From Streptomyces sp. CB01373 (lineage in GTDB: Bacteria; Actinomycetota; Actinomycetes; Streptomycetales; Streptomycetaceae), in assembly GCF_002803075.1 (NCBI RefSeq), contig NZ_NNBK01000009.1, positions 43,387 to 101,685 of the forward strand: DNA of 58,299 bases, given 5' to 3'. This document shows positions 9,510 to 19,216 of the stretch, piece after piece (position 1 is the stretch's first letter; each line of letters starts with the position of its first letter). The notes under the pieces are model-generated. The model ran no database searches and was not told the DNA's origin. It worked only from the letters and a program-made list of their open reading frames with translations. A program made the translations under genes and the position numbers.

Positions 9510-10667
9510 CTACAGGCCCATGTCCTTGGCGATGATCGACTTCATGATCTCGCTGGTGCCGCCGTAGATGCGGTTGACGCGGTTGTCCGCGTACAGGCGG
9601 GCGATGGGGTACTCGTTCATGTAGCCGTAGCCGCCGTGCAGTTGGAGGCAGCGGTCGATGACGCGGTGGGCGACCTCGGTGCAGAAAAGCTTGGCGGAGG
9701 CGGCCTCGGCGGGGGTGAGCTCACCGGCGTCGAGGGCCTCGAGCGCGCGGTCGGCGACGGCCTGCGCGGCGTCCACCTCGGCCTGGCAGGCGGCCAGCTC
9801 GAACTTGGTGTTCTGGAAGTGGGCGACCGGCTTGCCGAAGACCGTGCGCTCCAGCACATACTGCCTGGCGAACCGGACGGCGGCCCTGGCCTGCGCGTAC
9901 GCGCCGAAGGCGATGCCCCACCGCTCGGAGGGCAGGTTGGCGCCGAGGTAGGAGAAGCCCTTGTTCTCCTCGCCGAGCAGGTCCTCGACCGGGACCTCGA
10001 CATCGGTGAACGCCAGCTCGGCGGTGTCGGATGCCTTCAGGCCCAGCTTGTCGAGCTTGCGGCCCACCGAGTAGCCCTCGGACCGGGCGTCCACGGCGAA
10101 CAGGGAGATGCCGTGGCGGCGGTCCTCGGCCGTCGGGGCGGCGGTGCGGGCGCAGACGATGACCCGGTCGGCGTGGACGCCACCGGTGATGAAGGTCTTG
10201 GCGCCGTTGAGGACGTAGTGCGTGCCGTCCTCGCTGAGCCGGGCGGTGGTCTTCATGCCGGCGAGGTCGGAGCCGGTGCCGGGCTCCGTCATCGCGATGG
10301 CCCACATCTCCTCGCCGGAGACGAACCTGGGCAGGTAGCGCTTCTTCTGCTCGTCGGTGGCGAGCATCTTGAGGTAGGGCAGCGCGAGCAGGACGTGCAC
10401 GCCGGACCCGCCGAAGGTCACGCCCGCGCGGGCGGTCTCCTCGTACTGGACGGCCTCGAACCGGTGGGTCTGGAGTCCGGCGCCGCCGTACTCCTCGGGA
10501 ACGTTGATCCCGAACAGACCGAGCTCGGCGAGCCGGTGGTAGAACTCGCGCGGGACCTGCCCTGCGGCGCACCACTCGTCGTAGACCGGCACGACCTCCG
10601 CCTCGATGAAGGCACGAAGGGTCTCCCGGAACGCCTCGTGATCCTCTCCGAACACCACACGCCGCAC
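9510..10667 (-). CDS. Acyl-CoA dehydrogenase, long-chain/isovaleryl type active site
   Basis: The 385-residue FAD flavoprotein contains TEPGTGSDLAGMKTTA (substrate/FAD loop) and the C-terminal GGYGYMNEYPIARLYADN region. The position that carries the catalytic Glu in short- and medium-chain enzymes is Gly here (IYGGTSE). A Glu is present in LPSERWGIAFGA, matching the helix that supplies the base in isovaleryl- and long-chain enzymes. GTG 10667 has GGAGGTGG just upstream and fits the family N-terminus. The in-frame extension to 10730 does not. It is upstream of tesB in a probable two-gene unit. Confidence 0.9.
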   Translation of the reverse strand: MRRVVFGEDHEAFRETLRAFIEAEVVPVYDEWCAAGQVPREFYHRLAELGLFGINVPEEYGGAGLQTHRFEAVQYEETARAGVTFGGSGVHVLLALPYLKMLATDEQKKRYLPRFVSGEEMWAIAMTEPGTGSDLAGMKTTARLSEDGTHYVLNGAKTFITGGVHADRVIVCARTAAPTAEDRRHGISLFAVDARSEGYSVGRKLDKLGLKASDTAELAFTDVEVPVEDLLGEENKGFSYLGANLPSERWGIAFGAYAQARAAVRFARQYVLERTVFGKPVAHFQNTKFELAACQAEVDAAQAVADRALEALDAGELTPAEAASAKLFCTEVAHRVIDRCLQLHGGYGYMNEYPIARLYADNRVNRIYGGTSEIMKSIIAKDMGL

Positions 10668-10693
10668 GCCGCCACCTCCACAGAGCAACTGTC

Positions 10694-10703
10694 CAAGCGC
10701 TTG
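10694..10703. promoter_or_regulatory. CAAGCGCTTG palindrome, putative operator of the acyl-CoA dehydrogenase/tesB unit
   Basis: The 10-bp palindrome sits 27 bp upstream of the acyl-CoA dehydrogenase start, between it and the 3' end of the TetR gene. TetR-type regulators of fatty-acid genes in actinomycetes use sites centred on AAGCGCTT-like cores. Assignment to a specific regulator is inference. Confidence 0.4.
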
Positions 10704-10766
10704 CTCAGCCAAAGATACCGACGAGTACACAACCTCGTAAAGAGGCCGGACGCACCCGCGAACCGT

Positions 10767-11375
10767 TCAGCCCCCCGCGGGCGACCCCGCGGAGGCGAAG
10801 GCCCCCCGAGCCATCCGGTGCAGCAGCTCCGCCGTGTCCCCGCGCCCCGGCAGGACACCCGCCCGCCCCAGGTGCGGCGTGGAGTTCAGCAGCCCGAACA
10901 CCGAGTGCACGGCCGACCGCGCGGCCGGCACACCGAGGTCCGGATGGACCCGCCGGACCACCTCCACCCACAGCTCGACGTACTGCCGCTGAAGCTGGCG
11001 CACCAGCTTGCGGTCGCTGTCCCGCAGGCGGTCCAGCTCCCGGTCGTGCAAGGTGATGAGCGGACGGTCGTCGAGCGCGAAGTCGATGTGCCCCTCGATC
11101 AGGGAGTCGAGCACCGCCTCGGGCCCGGCCACCCCGTCGGCCTCGGCCAGACGCCGCTTCGCCCCCGTCAGGAGCTGACCGCTGATGCCGACCAGCAGCT
11201 CGGCGAGCATCGCGTCCTTGCCGGCGAAGTGCCGGTACAGACCCGGCCCGCTGATACCGACGGCGGCGCCTATCTCGTCGACGCCTACACCGTGGAACCC
11301 GCGTTCGGCGAAGAGCCGCGCCGCTTCCTTGAGGATCTGCTCGCGACGGGTGGGGGCATCGGTTCGAGTGGCCAT
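10767..11375 (-). CDS. accR: TetR-family repressor of the divergent acyl-CoA carboxylase operon (AccR-like)
   Basis: The 202-residue protein has an N-terminal TetR helix-turn-helix (residues about 11-57, with GVGVDEIGAAVGISGPGLYRHF) and a helical ligand domain. It diverges from the carboxylase operon. The intergenic region holds two sites matching the GTTAA-N6-TTAAC operator that I recall for AccR of S. avermitilis, which represses accD1A1-hmgL-fadE4. A TAGAAT hexamer at 11383-11388 on the minus strand lies only 7 bp before the ATG, and there is no ribosome site. Its mRNA is therefore probably leaderless. Short-chain acyl-CoA is the likely inducer, by analogy with AccR. Confidence 0.82.
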   Translation of the reverse strand: MATRTDAPTRREQILKEAARLFAERGFHGVGVDEIGAAVGISGPGLYRHFAGKDAMLAELLVGISGQLLTGAKRRLAEADGVAGPEAVLDSLIEGHIDFALDDRPLITLHDRELDRLRDSDRKLVRQLQRQYVELWVEVVRRVHPDLGVPAARSAVHSVFGLLNSTPHLGRAGVLPGRGDTAELLHRMARGAFASAGSPAGG

Positions 11376-11397
11376 GAAAGCAATTCTAGACAGGACG

Positions 11398-11413
11398 GTT
11401 AGCGCTCGTTAAC
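11398..11413. promoter_or_regulatory. AccR-type operator 1 (one mismatch)
   Basis: GTTAGCGCTCGTTAAC matches GTTAA-N6-TTAAC except for one base. It lies 22 bp upstream of the TetR start, where it would overlap the -35 region of that gene, implying autoregulation. Confidence 0.7.
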
Positions 11414-11428
11414 CTGGAGGGGAATCGC

Positions 11429-11444
11429 GTTAACGCTCATTAAC
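11429..11444. promoter_or_regulatory. AccR-type operator 2 (perfect)
   Basis: GTTAACGCTCATTAAC is a perfect match to GTTAA-N6-TTAAC. It is centred 31 bp (about three helical turns) from operator 1 and ends 39 bp before the carboxylase start codon. Confidence 0.75.
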
Positions 11445-11483
11445 AGTCGGGGGCACCGGCCACCGGGTGAGGGGACCGCAAGG

Positions 11484-13100
11484 ATGCACGAGGCACCGGA
11501 GCTGACGAGCGCGGCCGATCCCGCGTCGGAGGCCTGGCGAGCCAACGAACAGGCACACCGCGCGCTCGCCGAGGAGCTGCGCGGCAAGCTCGCCGCCGCA
11601 CGGCTCGGCGGCGGCGAGAAGGCGCGCGCCCGGCACACCGCGCGCGGGAAGCTGCTGCCGCGCGACCGCGTGGACACCCTCCTCGACGCCGGGTCGCCGT
11701 TCCTCGAGCTGGCCCCGCTGGCCGCCGACGGGATGTACGACGGCCAGGCACCGGCCGCCGGGGTCGTCGCCGGCGTCGGACGGGTCGGCGGACGCGAGTG
11801 CGTGATCGTCGCCAACGACGCCACCGTCAAGGGCGGGACCTACTACCCGATGACGGTGAAGAAGCACCTGCGCGCCCAGGAGGTGGCGCTGGAGAACCGC
11901 CTGCCCTGCCTGTACCTGGTCGACTCCGGCGGCGCCTTCCTGCCCATGCAGGACGAGGTCTTCCCCGACCGGGAGCACTTCGGGCGGATCTTCTACAACC
12001 AGGCCCGGATGTCGGGGGCCGGGATCCCGCAGATCGCCGCGGTCCTCGGCTCCTGCACGGCCGGCGGCGCCTACGTCCCGGCGATGAGCGACGAGGCCGT
12101 GATCGTCCGCAACCAGGGCACGATCTTCCTGGGCGGGCCGCCGCTGGTGAAGGCGGCCACCGGCGAGGTCGTGACCGCCGAGGAGCTCGGCGGCGGCGAG
12201 GTGCACTCCCGGATCTCCGGCGTCACCGACCACCTCGCCGAGGACGACGCCCACGCCCTGCGCATCGTGCGGAACATCGTCTCCACCCTGCCCGCGCGCG
12301 GCGCCCTGCCGTGGACGGTCACCGAGGCGGTCGAACCCAAGGTCGACCCCATGGGACTGTACGGCGCGGTGCCCGCCGACCCCCGCACCCCCTACGACGC
12401 CCGCGAGATCATCGCGCGCGTGGTCGACGGCTCCCGTTTCGCCGAGTTCAAGTCCGAGTTCGGGCAGACCCTCGTCACCGGCTTCGCCCGGATCCACGGC
12501 CACCCGGTCGGGATCGTCGCCAACAACGGCATCCTGTTCGCCGAGTCCGCCCAGAAGGGCGCCCACTTCATCGAGCTGTGCGACCAGCGCGGGATCCCGC
12601 TGCTGTTCCTGCAGAACATCTCGGGCTTCATGGTGGGCAAGGACTACGAGGCGGGTGGCATCGCCAAGCACGGCGCCAAGATGGTCACCGCGGTCGCCTG
12701 CACCCGCGTGCCCAAGCTGACCGTCGTGGTCGGCGGCTCGTACGGCGCGGGCAACTACTCCATGTGCGGCCGGGCGTACTCCCCCCGCTTCCTGTGGATG
12801 TGGCCGAACGCCAAGATCTCCGTCATGGGCGGCGAGCAGGCCGCCTCCGTGCTCGCCACCGTCAAGCGGGACCAGCTCGAAGGCCGGGGCGAGGAGTGGC
12901 CGGCGCAGGACGAGGAGTCCTTCAAGGCCCCCATCCGCGCCCAGTACGAGCACCAGGGCAACGCCTACTACGCCACCGCCCGCCTGTGGGACGACGGCGT
13001 GATCGACCCGCTGGAGACCCGCCAGGTCCTGGGCCTGGCCCTGACCGCGTGCGCCAACGCGCCACTGGGTGACCCCCAGTTCGGCATCTTCCGGATGTGA
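11484..13100 (+). CDS. accD1: Acyl-CoA carboxylase, carboxyltransferase (beta) subunit, methylcrotonyl-CoA type
   Basis: The 538-residue biotin-dependent carboxyltransferase moves CO2 from carboxybiotin to an acyl-CoA. Two crotonase-like halves are visible. The first has [18 protein letters not shown] and [16 protein letters not shown]. The second has [38 protein letters not shown] and [20 protein letters not shown]. Motifs and length resemble the methylcrotonyl-CoA carboxylase beta subunit (LiuB/MccB) rather than propionyl-CoA carboxylase. Its partners in the operon (biotin subunit, HMG-CoA lyase, acyl-CoA dehydrogenase) fit leucine and isovalerate breakdown. ATG 11484 follows GAGGGGA by 9 bp. 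Confidence 0.92.
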   Translation: MHEAPELTSAADPASEAWRANEQAHRALAEELRGKLAAARLGGGEKARARHTARGKLLPRDRVDTLLDAGSPFLELAPLAADGMYDGQAPAAGVVAGVGRVGGRECVIVANDATVKGGTYYPMTVKKHLRAQEVALENRLPCLYLVDSGGAFLPMQDEVFPDREHFGRIFYNQARMSGAGIPQIAAVLGSCTAGGAYVPAMSDEAVIVRNQGTIFLGGPPLVKAATGEVVTAEELGGGEVHSRISGVTDHLAEDDAHALRIVRNIVSTLPARGALPWTVTEAVEPKVDPMGLYGAVPADPRTPYDAREIIARVVDGSRFAEFKSEFGQTLVTGFARIHGHPVGIVANNGILFAESAQKGAHFIELCDQRGIPLLFLQNISGFMVGKDYEAGGIAKHGAKMVTAVACTRVPKLTVVVGGSYGAGNYSMCGRAYSPRFLWMWPNAKISVMGGEQAASVLATVKRDQLEGRGEEWPAQDEESFKAPIRAQYEHQGNAYYATARLWDDGVIDPLETRQVLGLALTACANAPLGDPQFGIFRM

Positions 13101-13111
13101 GGGGGGACCTC

Positions 13112-15136
13112 GTGACGATGTTCGAAACGGTTCTGGTGGCCAATCGGGGCGAGATCGCCGTCCGGGTCATCCGTACGCTGCGCGCGCTCGGTGTGCGCTC
13201 GGTGGCCGTCTTCTCCGACGCCGACGCCGACGCCCGGCACGTCCGGGAGGCCGACACGGCGGTCCGGATCGGACCGGCGCCCGCGGCCGAGAGCTATCTG
13301 TCCGTCGAGCGGATCCTGGAGGCCGCCGCCCGCACCGGCGCGCAGGCCGTCCACCCCGGGTACGGCTTCCTGGCGGAGAACGCCGGGTTCGCGCGGGCCT
13401 GCGAGGAGGCCGGGCTGGTCTTCATCGGCCCTCCGGCGGACGCGATCTCCCTCATGGGCGACAAGATCCGCGCGAAGGAGACGGTGAAGGCGGCCGGGGT
13501 GCCGGTGGTACCCGGCTCCAGTGGCTCCGGGCTCACCGACGCTCAACTCGCAGAAGCGGCCCGCGAGATCGGCATGCCGGTGCTGCTGAAGCCGTCCGCC
13601 GGCGGTGGCGGCAAGGGCATGCGGCTGGTGCGGGACGCCGGCCTGATCGACGAGGAGATCGCCGCCGCCCGTCGTGAGGCCCGCGCCTCCTTCGGCGACG
13701 ACACGCTGCTGGTCGAGCGTTGGGTCGACCGCCCCCGGCACATCGAGATCCAGGTCCTGGCCGACGGGCACGGCAACGTGGTGCACCTCGGCGAGCGCGA
13801 GTGCTCCCTCCAGCGCCGCCACCAGAAGATCGTCGAGGAGGCGCCGAGCGTGCTCCTCGACGAGGAGACCCGGGCCGCGATGGGCGAGGCCGCGGTCCAG
13901 GCGGCCCGTTCCTGCGGCTACCGGGGCGCGGGCACGGTGGAGTTCATCGTCCCCGGCGGCGACCCGGCGGCGTATTTCTTCATGGAGATGAACACGCGCC
14001 TGCAGGTGGAGCACCCGGTCACCGAGCTGATCACGGGGCTCGACCTGGTGGAGTGGCAGCTGCGGGTGGCGGCGGGCGAGCCGCTGGCGTTCGCCCAGGA
14101 AGACGTCCGGCTGACCGGTCACGCGATCGAGGCCCGTCTGTGCGCGGAGGACCCGGCACGCGGGTTCCTGCCCTCGGGCGGCGCGGTGCTCGCACTGCGT
14201 GAGCCGCAGGGCGAGGGCGTACGCACCGACTCCGGGCTCAGCGAGGGCACGGAGGTCGGCAGCCTGTACGACCCGATGCTGTCCAAGGTGATCGCCTACG
14301 GCCCGGACCGCGCCACCGCGCTCAGGAAGCTGCGTGCCGCCCTCGCCGGGACGGTCACGCTGGGCGTGCAGACCAACGCCGGGTTCCTGCGCCGGCTGCT
14401 GGCCCACCCGGCCGTCGTGGCGGGCGAACTGGACACGGGCCTGGTCGAGCGGGTGGTCGACGAGCTGGTTCCCACAGAGGTGCCTGCGGAGGTGTACGAG
14501 GCCGCGGCGCTGCTGCGTCAGGCGGCGCTCGGCCCGGCCCGCGCGACCGGTTGGGCGGACCCGTTCTCCGCCGCGGACGGCTGGCGTCTGGGCGGCGAGC
14601 CGGCCTGGACGGTCCACCATCTGCGCGTGCCGGGACACGAGCCGGTCGCCGCACGCGTGCGCCGCACGCCGGACGGCGGAGCCGAGGTGCTGACGGACGG
14701 GTCCGGTACACCTCGCCGGGCGTCCGGGGGCCTGCCCCCGCGAGCCGGCACCGACGACCGGTTCACCTTCCAACTGGACGGCGTCGTGCACACCTTCGCC
14801 GCCACGCCGGACGGCACCTGGCTCGGCCGCGACGGCGACGTCTGGCACGTGCGCGACCACGACCCGGTGGCCGCCTCGCTCAGCCGCGCGGCCCACTCCG
14901 GCGCCGACTCGCTCACCGCCCCCATGCCGGGCACGGTCACGGTGGTGAAGGTCGCGGTCGGCGACGAGGTGGTGGCGGGCCAGAGCCTGCTGGTGGTCGA
15001 GGCGATGAAGATGGAGCACGTCATCTCCGCGCCGCACGCCGGCACCGTCACCGAACTGGACGTCGCACCGGGCGCGACGGTCGCCATGGACCAGGTCCTG
15101 GCGGTCATCGCCCCGGCGGAGGAGGAGACGGCATGA
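13112..15136 (+). CDS. accA1: Acyl-CoA carboxylase biotin-containing (alpha) subunit
   Basis: The roughly 674-residue protein carries an N-terminal biotin carboxylase with [14 protein letters not shown], the ATP loop GGGGKGMR and [18 protein letters not shown] linker follows, then a C-terminal biotinyl domain with the acceptor lysine in [10 protein letters not shown] about 35 residues from the end. It pairs with the preceding carboxyltransferase. GTG 13112 was chosen, and ATG 13118 two codons later is also well placed behind GAGGGGGGA. The gene starts 11 bp after the carboxyltransferase stop. Its own stop overlaps the next start (ATGA), so translation is coupled. Confidence 0.92.
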   Translation: MTMFETVLVANRGEIAVRVIRTLRALGVRSVAVFSDADADARHVREADTAVRIGPAPAAESYLSVERILEAAARTGAQAVHPGYGFLAENAGFARACEEAGLVFIGPPADAISLMGDKIRAKETVKAAGVPVVPGSSGSGLTDAQLAEAAREIGMPVLLKPSAGGGGKGMRLVRDAGLIDEEIAAARREARASFGDDTLLVERWVDRPRHIEIQVLADGHGNVVHLGERECSLQRRHQKIVEEAPSVLLDEETRAAMGEAAVQAARSCGYRGAGTVEFIVPGGDPAAYFFMEMNTRLQVEHPVTELITGLDLVEWQLRVAAGEPLAFAQEDVRLTGHAIEARLCAEDPARGFLPSGGAVLALREPQGEGVRTDSGLSEGTEVGSLYDPMLSKVIAYGPDRATALRKLRAALAGTVTLGVQTNAGFLRRLLAHPAVVAGELDTGLVERVVDELVPTEVPAEVYEAAALLRQAALGPARATGWADPFSAADGWRLGGEPAWTVHHLRVPGHEPVAARVRRTPDGGAEVLTDGSGTPRRASGGLPPRAGTDDRFTFQLDGVVHTFAATPDGTWLGRDGDVWHVRDHDPVAASLSRAAHSGADSLTAPMPGTVTVVKVAVGDEVVAGQSLLVVEAMKMEHVISAPHAGTVTELDVAPGATVAMDQVLAVIAPAEEETA

Positions 15137-16101
15137 CCGCCCCGGACGGCATGAGCGCCCCGGAGACCGGCCTCCCGATGGTGGTCACGGCACCCGACCT
15201 GCCCGCGCGGGTCAGGATCCACGAGGTCGGGCCGCGCGACGGACTGCAGAACGAGAAGGCGACCGTACCGACCGAGGTCAAGGCGGAGTTCATCCGCCGC
15301 CTCGCCGACGCGGGCCTGACGACCGTGGAGGCCACCAGCTTCGTCCACCCGAAGTGGGTTCCCCAGCTGGCGGACGCGGAGGCGCTGTTCCCGCAGGTCA
15401 AGAATCTGAAGGGGGTGCGTCTTCCGGTCCTCGTGCCCAATGCGCGCGGACTGGATCGCGCGCTCGCGCTGGGGGCGGACCGTATCGCCGTCTTCGCCAG
15501 CGCCACCGAGTCCTTCGCCAAGGCCAACCTCAACCGCACGGTGGAGGAGTCGCTCGCGGTCTTCGAACCCGTGGTGGCTCGCGCGAAGGAGGAGGGCGCG
15601 CATGTCCGCGGCTATGTCTCCATGTGCTTCGGCGATCCCTGGGAGGGCGCCGTCCCGATCCACCAGGTCGTCCATGTGTGCAGGGCGCTCCTGGACATGG
15701 GCTGCGACGAGCTGAGCCTCGGGGACACGATCGGTGTCGCCACCCCGGGGCACGTCCTGGAACTGCTGGCCGCGCTCAACGAGCGGCACGTGCCGACCTC
15801 CGCGCTCGGCGTGCACTTCCACGACACCTACGGCCAGGCACTCGCCAACACCCTGGCCGCCCTCCAGCACGGCGTCACCACCGTCGACGCCTCCGCGGGC
15901 GGTCTCGGCGGGTGTCCGTACGCCAAGTCCGCCACCGGCAACCTCGCGACCGAGGACCTCGTGTGGATGCTCCAGGGTCTCGGCATCGAGACCGGAGTCG
16001 ACCTCGGCCGCCTCACCGCCACCAGCGCGTGGATGGCCGAACGGCTGGGCCGCCCCAGCCCCTCCCGCACTCTCCGTGCCCTCTCCCACAAGGAGCAGTG
16101 A
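15133..16101 (+). CDS. hmgL: Hydroxymethylglutaryl-CoA lyase
   Basis: The 322-residue TIM-barrel lyase cleaves 3-hydroxy-3-methylglutaryl-CoA to acetoacetate and acetyl-CoA, the last step of leucine breakdown. Visible features are the metal-site GPRDGLQNE (about 34-42), [14 protein letters not shown], the metal-binding HFHDTYGQ and the signature [15 protein letters not shown] with its catalytic Cys. An N-terminal extension of about 25 residues precedes the barrel, and in-frame ATGs at 15151 and 15178 could also serve. The ATGA overlap with the biotin subunit supports 15133. No methylglutaconyl-CoA hydratase gene is present in the operon. Confidence 0.94.
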   Translation: MTAPDGMSAPETGLPMVVTAPDLPARVRIHEVGPRDGLQNEKATVPTEVKAEFIRRLADAGLTTVEATSFVHPKWVPQLADAEALFPQVKNLKGVRLPVLVPNARGLDRALALGADRIAVFASATESFAKANLNRTVEESLAVFEPVVARAKEEGAHVRGYVSMCFGDPWEGAVPIHQVVHVCRALLDMGCDELSLGDTIGVATPGHVLELLAALNERHVPTSALGVHFHDTYGQALANTLAALQHGVTTVDASAGGLGGCPYAKSATGNLATEDLVWMLQGLGIETGVDLGRLTATSAWMAERLGRPSPSRTLRALSHKEQ

Positions 16102-16107
16102 TCGACC

Positions 16108-17268
16108 ATGAACCACCGTCTCTCCCCCGAGCTGGAGGAACTCCGCCGTACGGTGGAGCAGTTCGCCCACGACGTCGTCGCCCCGAAGATCGGTGACTTC
16201 TACGAGCGGCACGAGTTCCCGTACGAGATCGTGCGGGAGATGGGCCGTATGGGCCTGTTCGGGCTGCCGTTCCCGGAGGAGCACGGCGGCATGGGCGGCG
16301 ACTACCTGGCGCTGGGCATCGCCCTCGAGGAACTGGCGCGGGTGGACTCCTCGGTCGCCATCACGCTGGAGGCCGGGGTCTCGCTCGGCGCCATGCCGAT
16401 CCACCTCTTCGGCACCGAGGAGCAGAAGCGCGAGTGGCTGCCGCGGCTGTGCTCCGGCGAGATACTCGGCGCCTTCGGCCTCACCGAGCCCGACGGCGGC
16501 TCGGACGCGGGTGCGACCCGCACGACCGCCCGGCTCGACCCGGAGACCGACGAGTGGGTGATCAACGGCACCAAGTGCTTCATCACCAACTCGGGCACGG
16601 ACATCACCGGACTGGTGACGGTGACGGCGGTGACCGGCCGCAAGCCCGACGGGCGCCCGCAGATCTCCGCGATCATCGTCCCCTCCGGCACGCCCGGCTT
16701 CACGGTGGCGCCCGCCTACTCGAAGGTCGGCTGGAACGCCTCCGACACTCGTGAGCTGTCCTTCGCCGACGTCCGGGTGCCGGCGGCGAACCTGCTGGGC
16801 GAGGAAGGCCGCGGCTACGCGCAGTTCCTGCGCATCCTCGACGAGGGCCGGATCGCCATCGCTGCGCTGGCGACCGGGCTGGCGCAGGGCTGTGTGGACG
16901 AGTCGGTGAAGTACGCCAAGGAGCGCCACGCCTTCGGCAAGCCCATCGGCTCCAACCAGGCCATTCAGTTCAAGATCGCCGACATGGAGATGAAGGCCCA
17001 CACCTCCCGTCTCGCCTGGCGCGACGCGGCCTACCGCCTGGTGGCCGGTGAGCCCTTCAAGAAGGAGGCCGCCCTGGCCAAGCTCTACTCCTCGACGATC
17101 GCCGTCGACAACGCCCGCGACGCGACCCAGGTCCACGGCGGCTACGGCTTCATGAACGAGTATCCGGTGGCCCGCATGTGGCGCGACTCCAAAATCCTCG
17201 AGATCGGCGAGGGCACGAGCGAGGTGCAGCGGATGCTGATCGCACGGGAGTTGGGGCTGACCGGCTGA
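16108..17268 (+). CDS. acdH: Acyl-CoA dehydrogenase AcdH (short/branched-chain)
   Basis: The 386-residue flavoenzyme oxidises short or branched acyl-CoAs at the alpha-beta bond. It contains FGLTEPDGGSDAGATRTTA, the FAD-contacting VHGGYGFMNEYPVARMWRD and IGEGTSEVQRMLIARELG. The Glu of GEGT is the catalytic base used by short-chain and short-branched enzymes. Gly is found at the helix position (DEGRIAIAAL) used by isovaleryl-CoA dehydrogenase. S. coelicolor AcdH, which as I recall acts on several branched acyl-CoAs, occupies this position. It follows the lyase by 6 bp and ends the operon. Confidence 0.9.
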   Translation: MNHRLSPELEELRRTVEQFAHDVVAPKIGDFYERHEFPYEIVREMGRMGLFGLPFPEEHGGMGGDYLALGIALEELARVDSSVAITLEAGVSLGAMPIHLFGTEEQKREWLPRLCSGEILGAFGLTEPDGGSDAGATRTTARLDPETDEWVINGTKCFITNSGTDITGLVTVTAVTGRKPDGRPQISAIIVPSGTPGFTVAPAYSKVGWNASDTRELSFADVRVPAANLLGEEGRGYAQFLRILDEGRIAIAALATGLAQGCVDESVKYAKERHAFGKPIGSNQAIQFKIADMEMKAHTSRLAWRDAAYRLVAGEPFKKEAALAKLYSSTIAVDNARDATQVHGGYGFMNEYPVARMWRDSKILEIGEGTSEVQRMLIARELGLTG

Positions 17269-17419
17269 TCTCCGCGGCTGCCGGACGGATGCGGCCTCAC
17301 CGGCCCCGACCCGCCCGGCAGCCGGCAGCCGGACGCACGGCACCAGCCCAGGAACGGCTGGTACAACGTCCTGGAGAACTGCAACAAGCTCAGCCGAGCC
17401 GGCTGAGCCCGGAGGTCCC

Positions 17420-17758
17420 GTGAAGAACGCGCAGCCATGGAAGTCCTTCGTGCCCATGGCGGTCAATCTGCTGCTCGGGATTCCGGCGATCGTGCCGATC
17501 TTCCTGGTCTGGTACGTCCTGTCCAACGGCCCGCTGGCCGAGCTGGGCTTGACCATCCGGGACCCGAACGAGGACGACGGGATGCTGCTCTGGCTGGTCA
17601 TCGTCGTACCCGTGGTGGCCGGCTTCGCGGGGATCTGGACACTGGTCAACATCTGGCTGCGGCGCAGGCTGTTCACCGTCCCGCCGCCGTACCCGTACTG
17701 GCTGGCGTGCGTGACGGCGACCCTCGCCCCCTTCTTCGTGGGAATCGGCATCGGCTGA
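17420..17758 (+). CDS. Small integral membrane protein of unknown function
   Basis: The 112-residue protein starts with GTG 17420 behind GGAGG. It has three hydrophobic segments, at about residues 12-34, 56-80 and 90-111, with a short acidic loop (RDPNEDD) between the first two. No family is recognised. It lies 151 bp after acdH and is not clearly part of that operon. The codon use is typical of the region, and the ribosome site plus clear membrane character support it as real. Confidence 0.7.
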   Translation: MKNAQPWKSFVPMAVNLLLGIPAIVPIFLVWYVLSNGPLAELGLTIRDPNEDDGMLLWLVIVVPVVAGFAGIWTLVNIWLRRRLFTVPPPYPYWLACVTATLAPFFVGIGIG

Positions 17759-18100
17759 ACGGATGCCGTACGGCGTGGCGCGAGCGTGCACGGCACCGCA
17801 GGACAGCACAGTCCGCGGCTGGGACGCGCGGCCCGGCAAGGGGGGCCGGCGCGCCTGTCGACGTCCTGTCCGGCCAACGCCGCACCGCCACCGAGGCGTT
17901 GGGCCGCAGGCAGCGCGCCGCCGTCTGAGGCACCGGCCCCCTCATTCGGCCGCCCCGGAGCCCCGTGAGGCGATCGGCCCGGCCGCGCGTCCATGCCCTC
18001 GATCGAGGCGGACGACCGTTGGACAATCACTAAGGTTAGGCTAACCTGGCTTCGATTTTGTCCGGCGGGCGCTCCGCCCCGTTCGAAAGCAGTCACACCC
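17759..18100. other. 342-bp intergenic region before desE
   Basis: No convincing gene is seen here. The first 240 bp have no motif that stands out. The last 70 bp hold the iron box and the promoter of the ferric-siderophore lipoprotein gene. Confidence 0.6.
18031..18049. promoter_or_regulatory. Iron box (DmdR/IdeR-type operator) of desE
   Basis: TAAGGTTAGGCTAACCTGG matches 16 of 19 positions of the actinobacterial iron box, which DmdR1-type repressors bind when loaded with Fe2+. It lies 51 bp upstream of the lipoprotein start. Confidence 0.88.
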
Positions 18101-19150
18101 ATGCCCAACGCCCGTGCCACCCTTCTCTCCCGCCGCGGCATCCTCACCGCGGGCGGCGCCCTCGGCCTCGGTGCCGTGCTCGCAGCCTGCGGTGACGGCG
18201 ACGCGAAAAGCGGCGGCTCGGGTGGCAAGGCGGCCAAGGGCGCGTCCGGCACGTGGTCGTTCAAGGACGACCGCGGGCAGACCGTGAAGGCCGACAAGAC
18301 CCCCTCGCGCATCGTCGCCTTCGTCGGGGTCGCCGCCGCGCTGCACGACTACGGCGTCCGGGTCGAGGGCGTCTTCGGCCCGACGACGACCAAGGACGGC
18401 AAGGCCGATGTGCAGGCCGGCGACATGGACGTCAGCAAGGTGACGGTGCTCGGCAACGAGTGGGGCCAGTTCAACATCGAGAAGTACGCGTCCCTCGCCC
18501 CCGACCTGCTCGTCTCCACCATGTTCGACGACGCGGGCACCCTCTGGTACGTCCCGGAGGAGTCGTCGAAGAAGATCCTCGCCGTCGGCGCCCCCACCGT
18601 CGGGGTCTCCGTCTACGACCGGCAGCTGACGGAGCCGCTGGAGCGCATGCTCGCGCTGGCCAAGTCGCTCGGCGCCGATGTCACCGGCGACAAGGTGAAG
18701 CAGGCCAGGAAGCGGTTCGAGGACGCGGCCGCCCGGCTGCGTGCTGCCGCCCGGGCGAAGCCGGACATCAGGGTACTGGCGGGCTCCGCGAGCCAGGACC
18801 TGTTCTACGTCTCCGGCACCAACCTCTCCATCGACCTGGAGTACTTCAAGGCACTCGGCGTGAACTTCGTCGAGCCCCCGGAGAGCGCCAAGAAGGAGGG
18901 CGGCGGCTGGTACGAGTCCCTGAGCTGGGAAAACGCCGACAAGTACGCGGCGGACATCATCATGATGGACAACCGCACCTCGGCCATCCAGCCCCCCGAC
19001 ATCACCCAGGGCACCTGGAAGAAGCTCCCCGCGGTCAAGGCGCAGCAGGTCATCGCGCGCAACCCCGAGCCGATCCTGTCCTACGACAAGTGCGCCCCGC
19101 TGCTCGAGGACCTCGCGAAGGCCATCGAGACGGCGAAGAAGGTCGCCTGA
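18101..19150 (+). CDS. desE: Ferric-desferrioxamine-binding lipoprotein
   Basis: The 349-residue solute-binding protein carries a SRRGIL twin-arginine motif, a hydrophobic run and the lipobox LAAC (Cys at about residue 30), so it is exported and lipid-anchored. The body is a type III (FhuD/FepB-like) periplasmic-binding fold with the long central helix expected of the family. It sits beside the siderophore reductase and desABCD genes and has an iron box upstream. It therefore most likely captures ferrioxamine for an ABC importer whose genes are not in this window. ATG 18101 lacks a strong ribosome site. An in-frame upstream extension to 17993 would destroy the signal peptide. Confidence 0.92.
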   Translation: MPNARATLLSRRGILTAGGALGLGAVLAACGDGDAKSGGSGGKAAKGASGTWSFKDDRGQTVKADKTPSRIVAFVGVAAALHDYGVRVEGVFGPTTTKDGKADVQAGDMDVSKVTVLGNEWGQFNIEKYASLAPDLLVSTMFDDAGTLWYVPEESSKKILAVGAPTVGVSVYDRQLTEPLERMLALAKSLGADVTGDKVKQARKRFEDAAARLRAAARAKPDIRVLAGSASQDLFYVSGTNLSIDLEYFKALGVNFVEPPESAKKEGGGWYESLSWENADKYAADIIMMDNRTSAIQPPDITQGTWKKLPAVKAQQVIARNPEPILSYDKCAPLLEDLAKAIETAKKVA

Positions 19151-19216
19151 CCCGCTCCGCCTCCGCTCCACCACCCCCCCACATGCACGCCCCCTGACGC
19201 CGACTCAGGAGCCTCC

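Noticed and set aside
9372..11402. A 676-residue plus-strand reading frame opposite the acyl-CoA dehydrogenase and TetR genes
   Set aside because: It is antisense to two genes with clear families, and no start or domain is supported.
14518..18312. A 1264-residue minus-strand reading frame
   Set aside because: It lies antisense to the carboxylase, HMG-CoA lyase and acyl-CoA dehydrogenase genes, which have clear motifs. Long antisense frames are common at this GC content.
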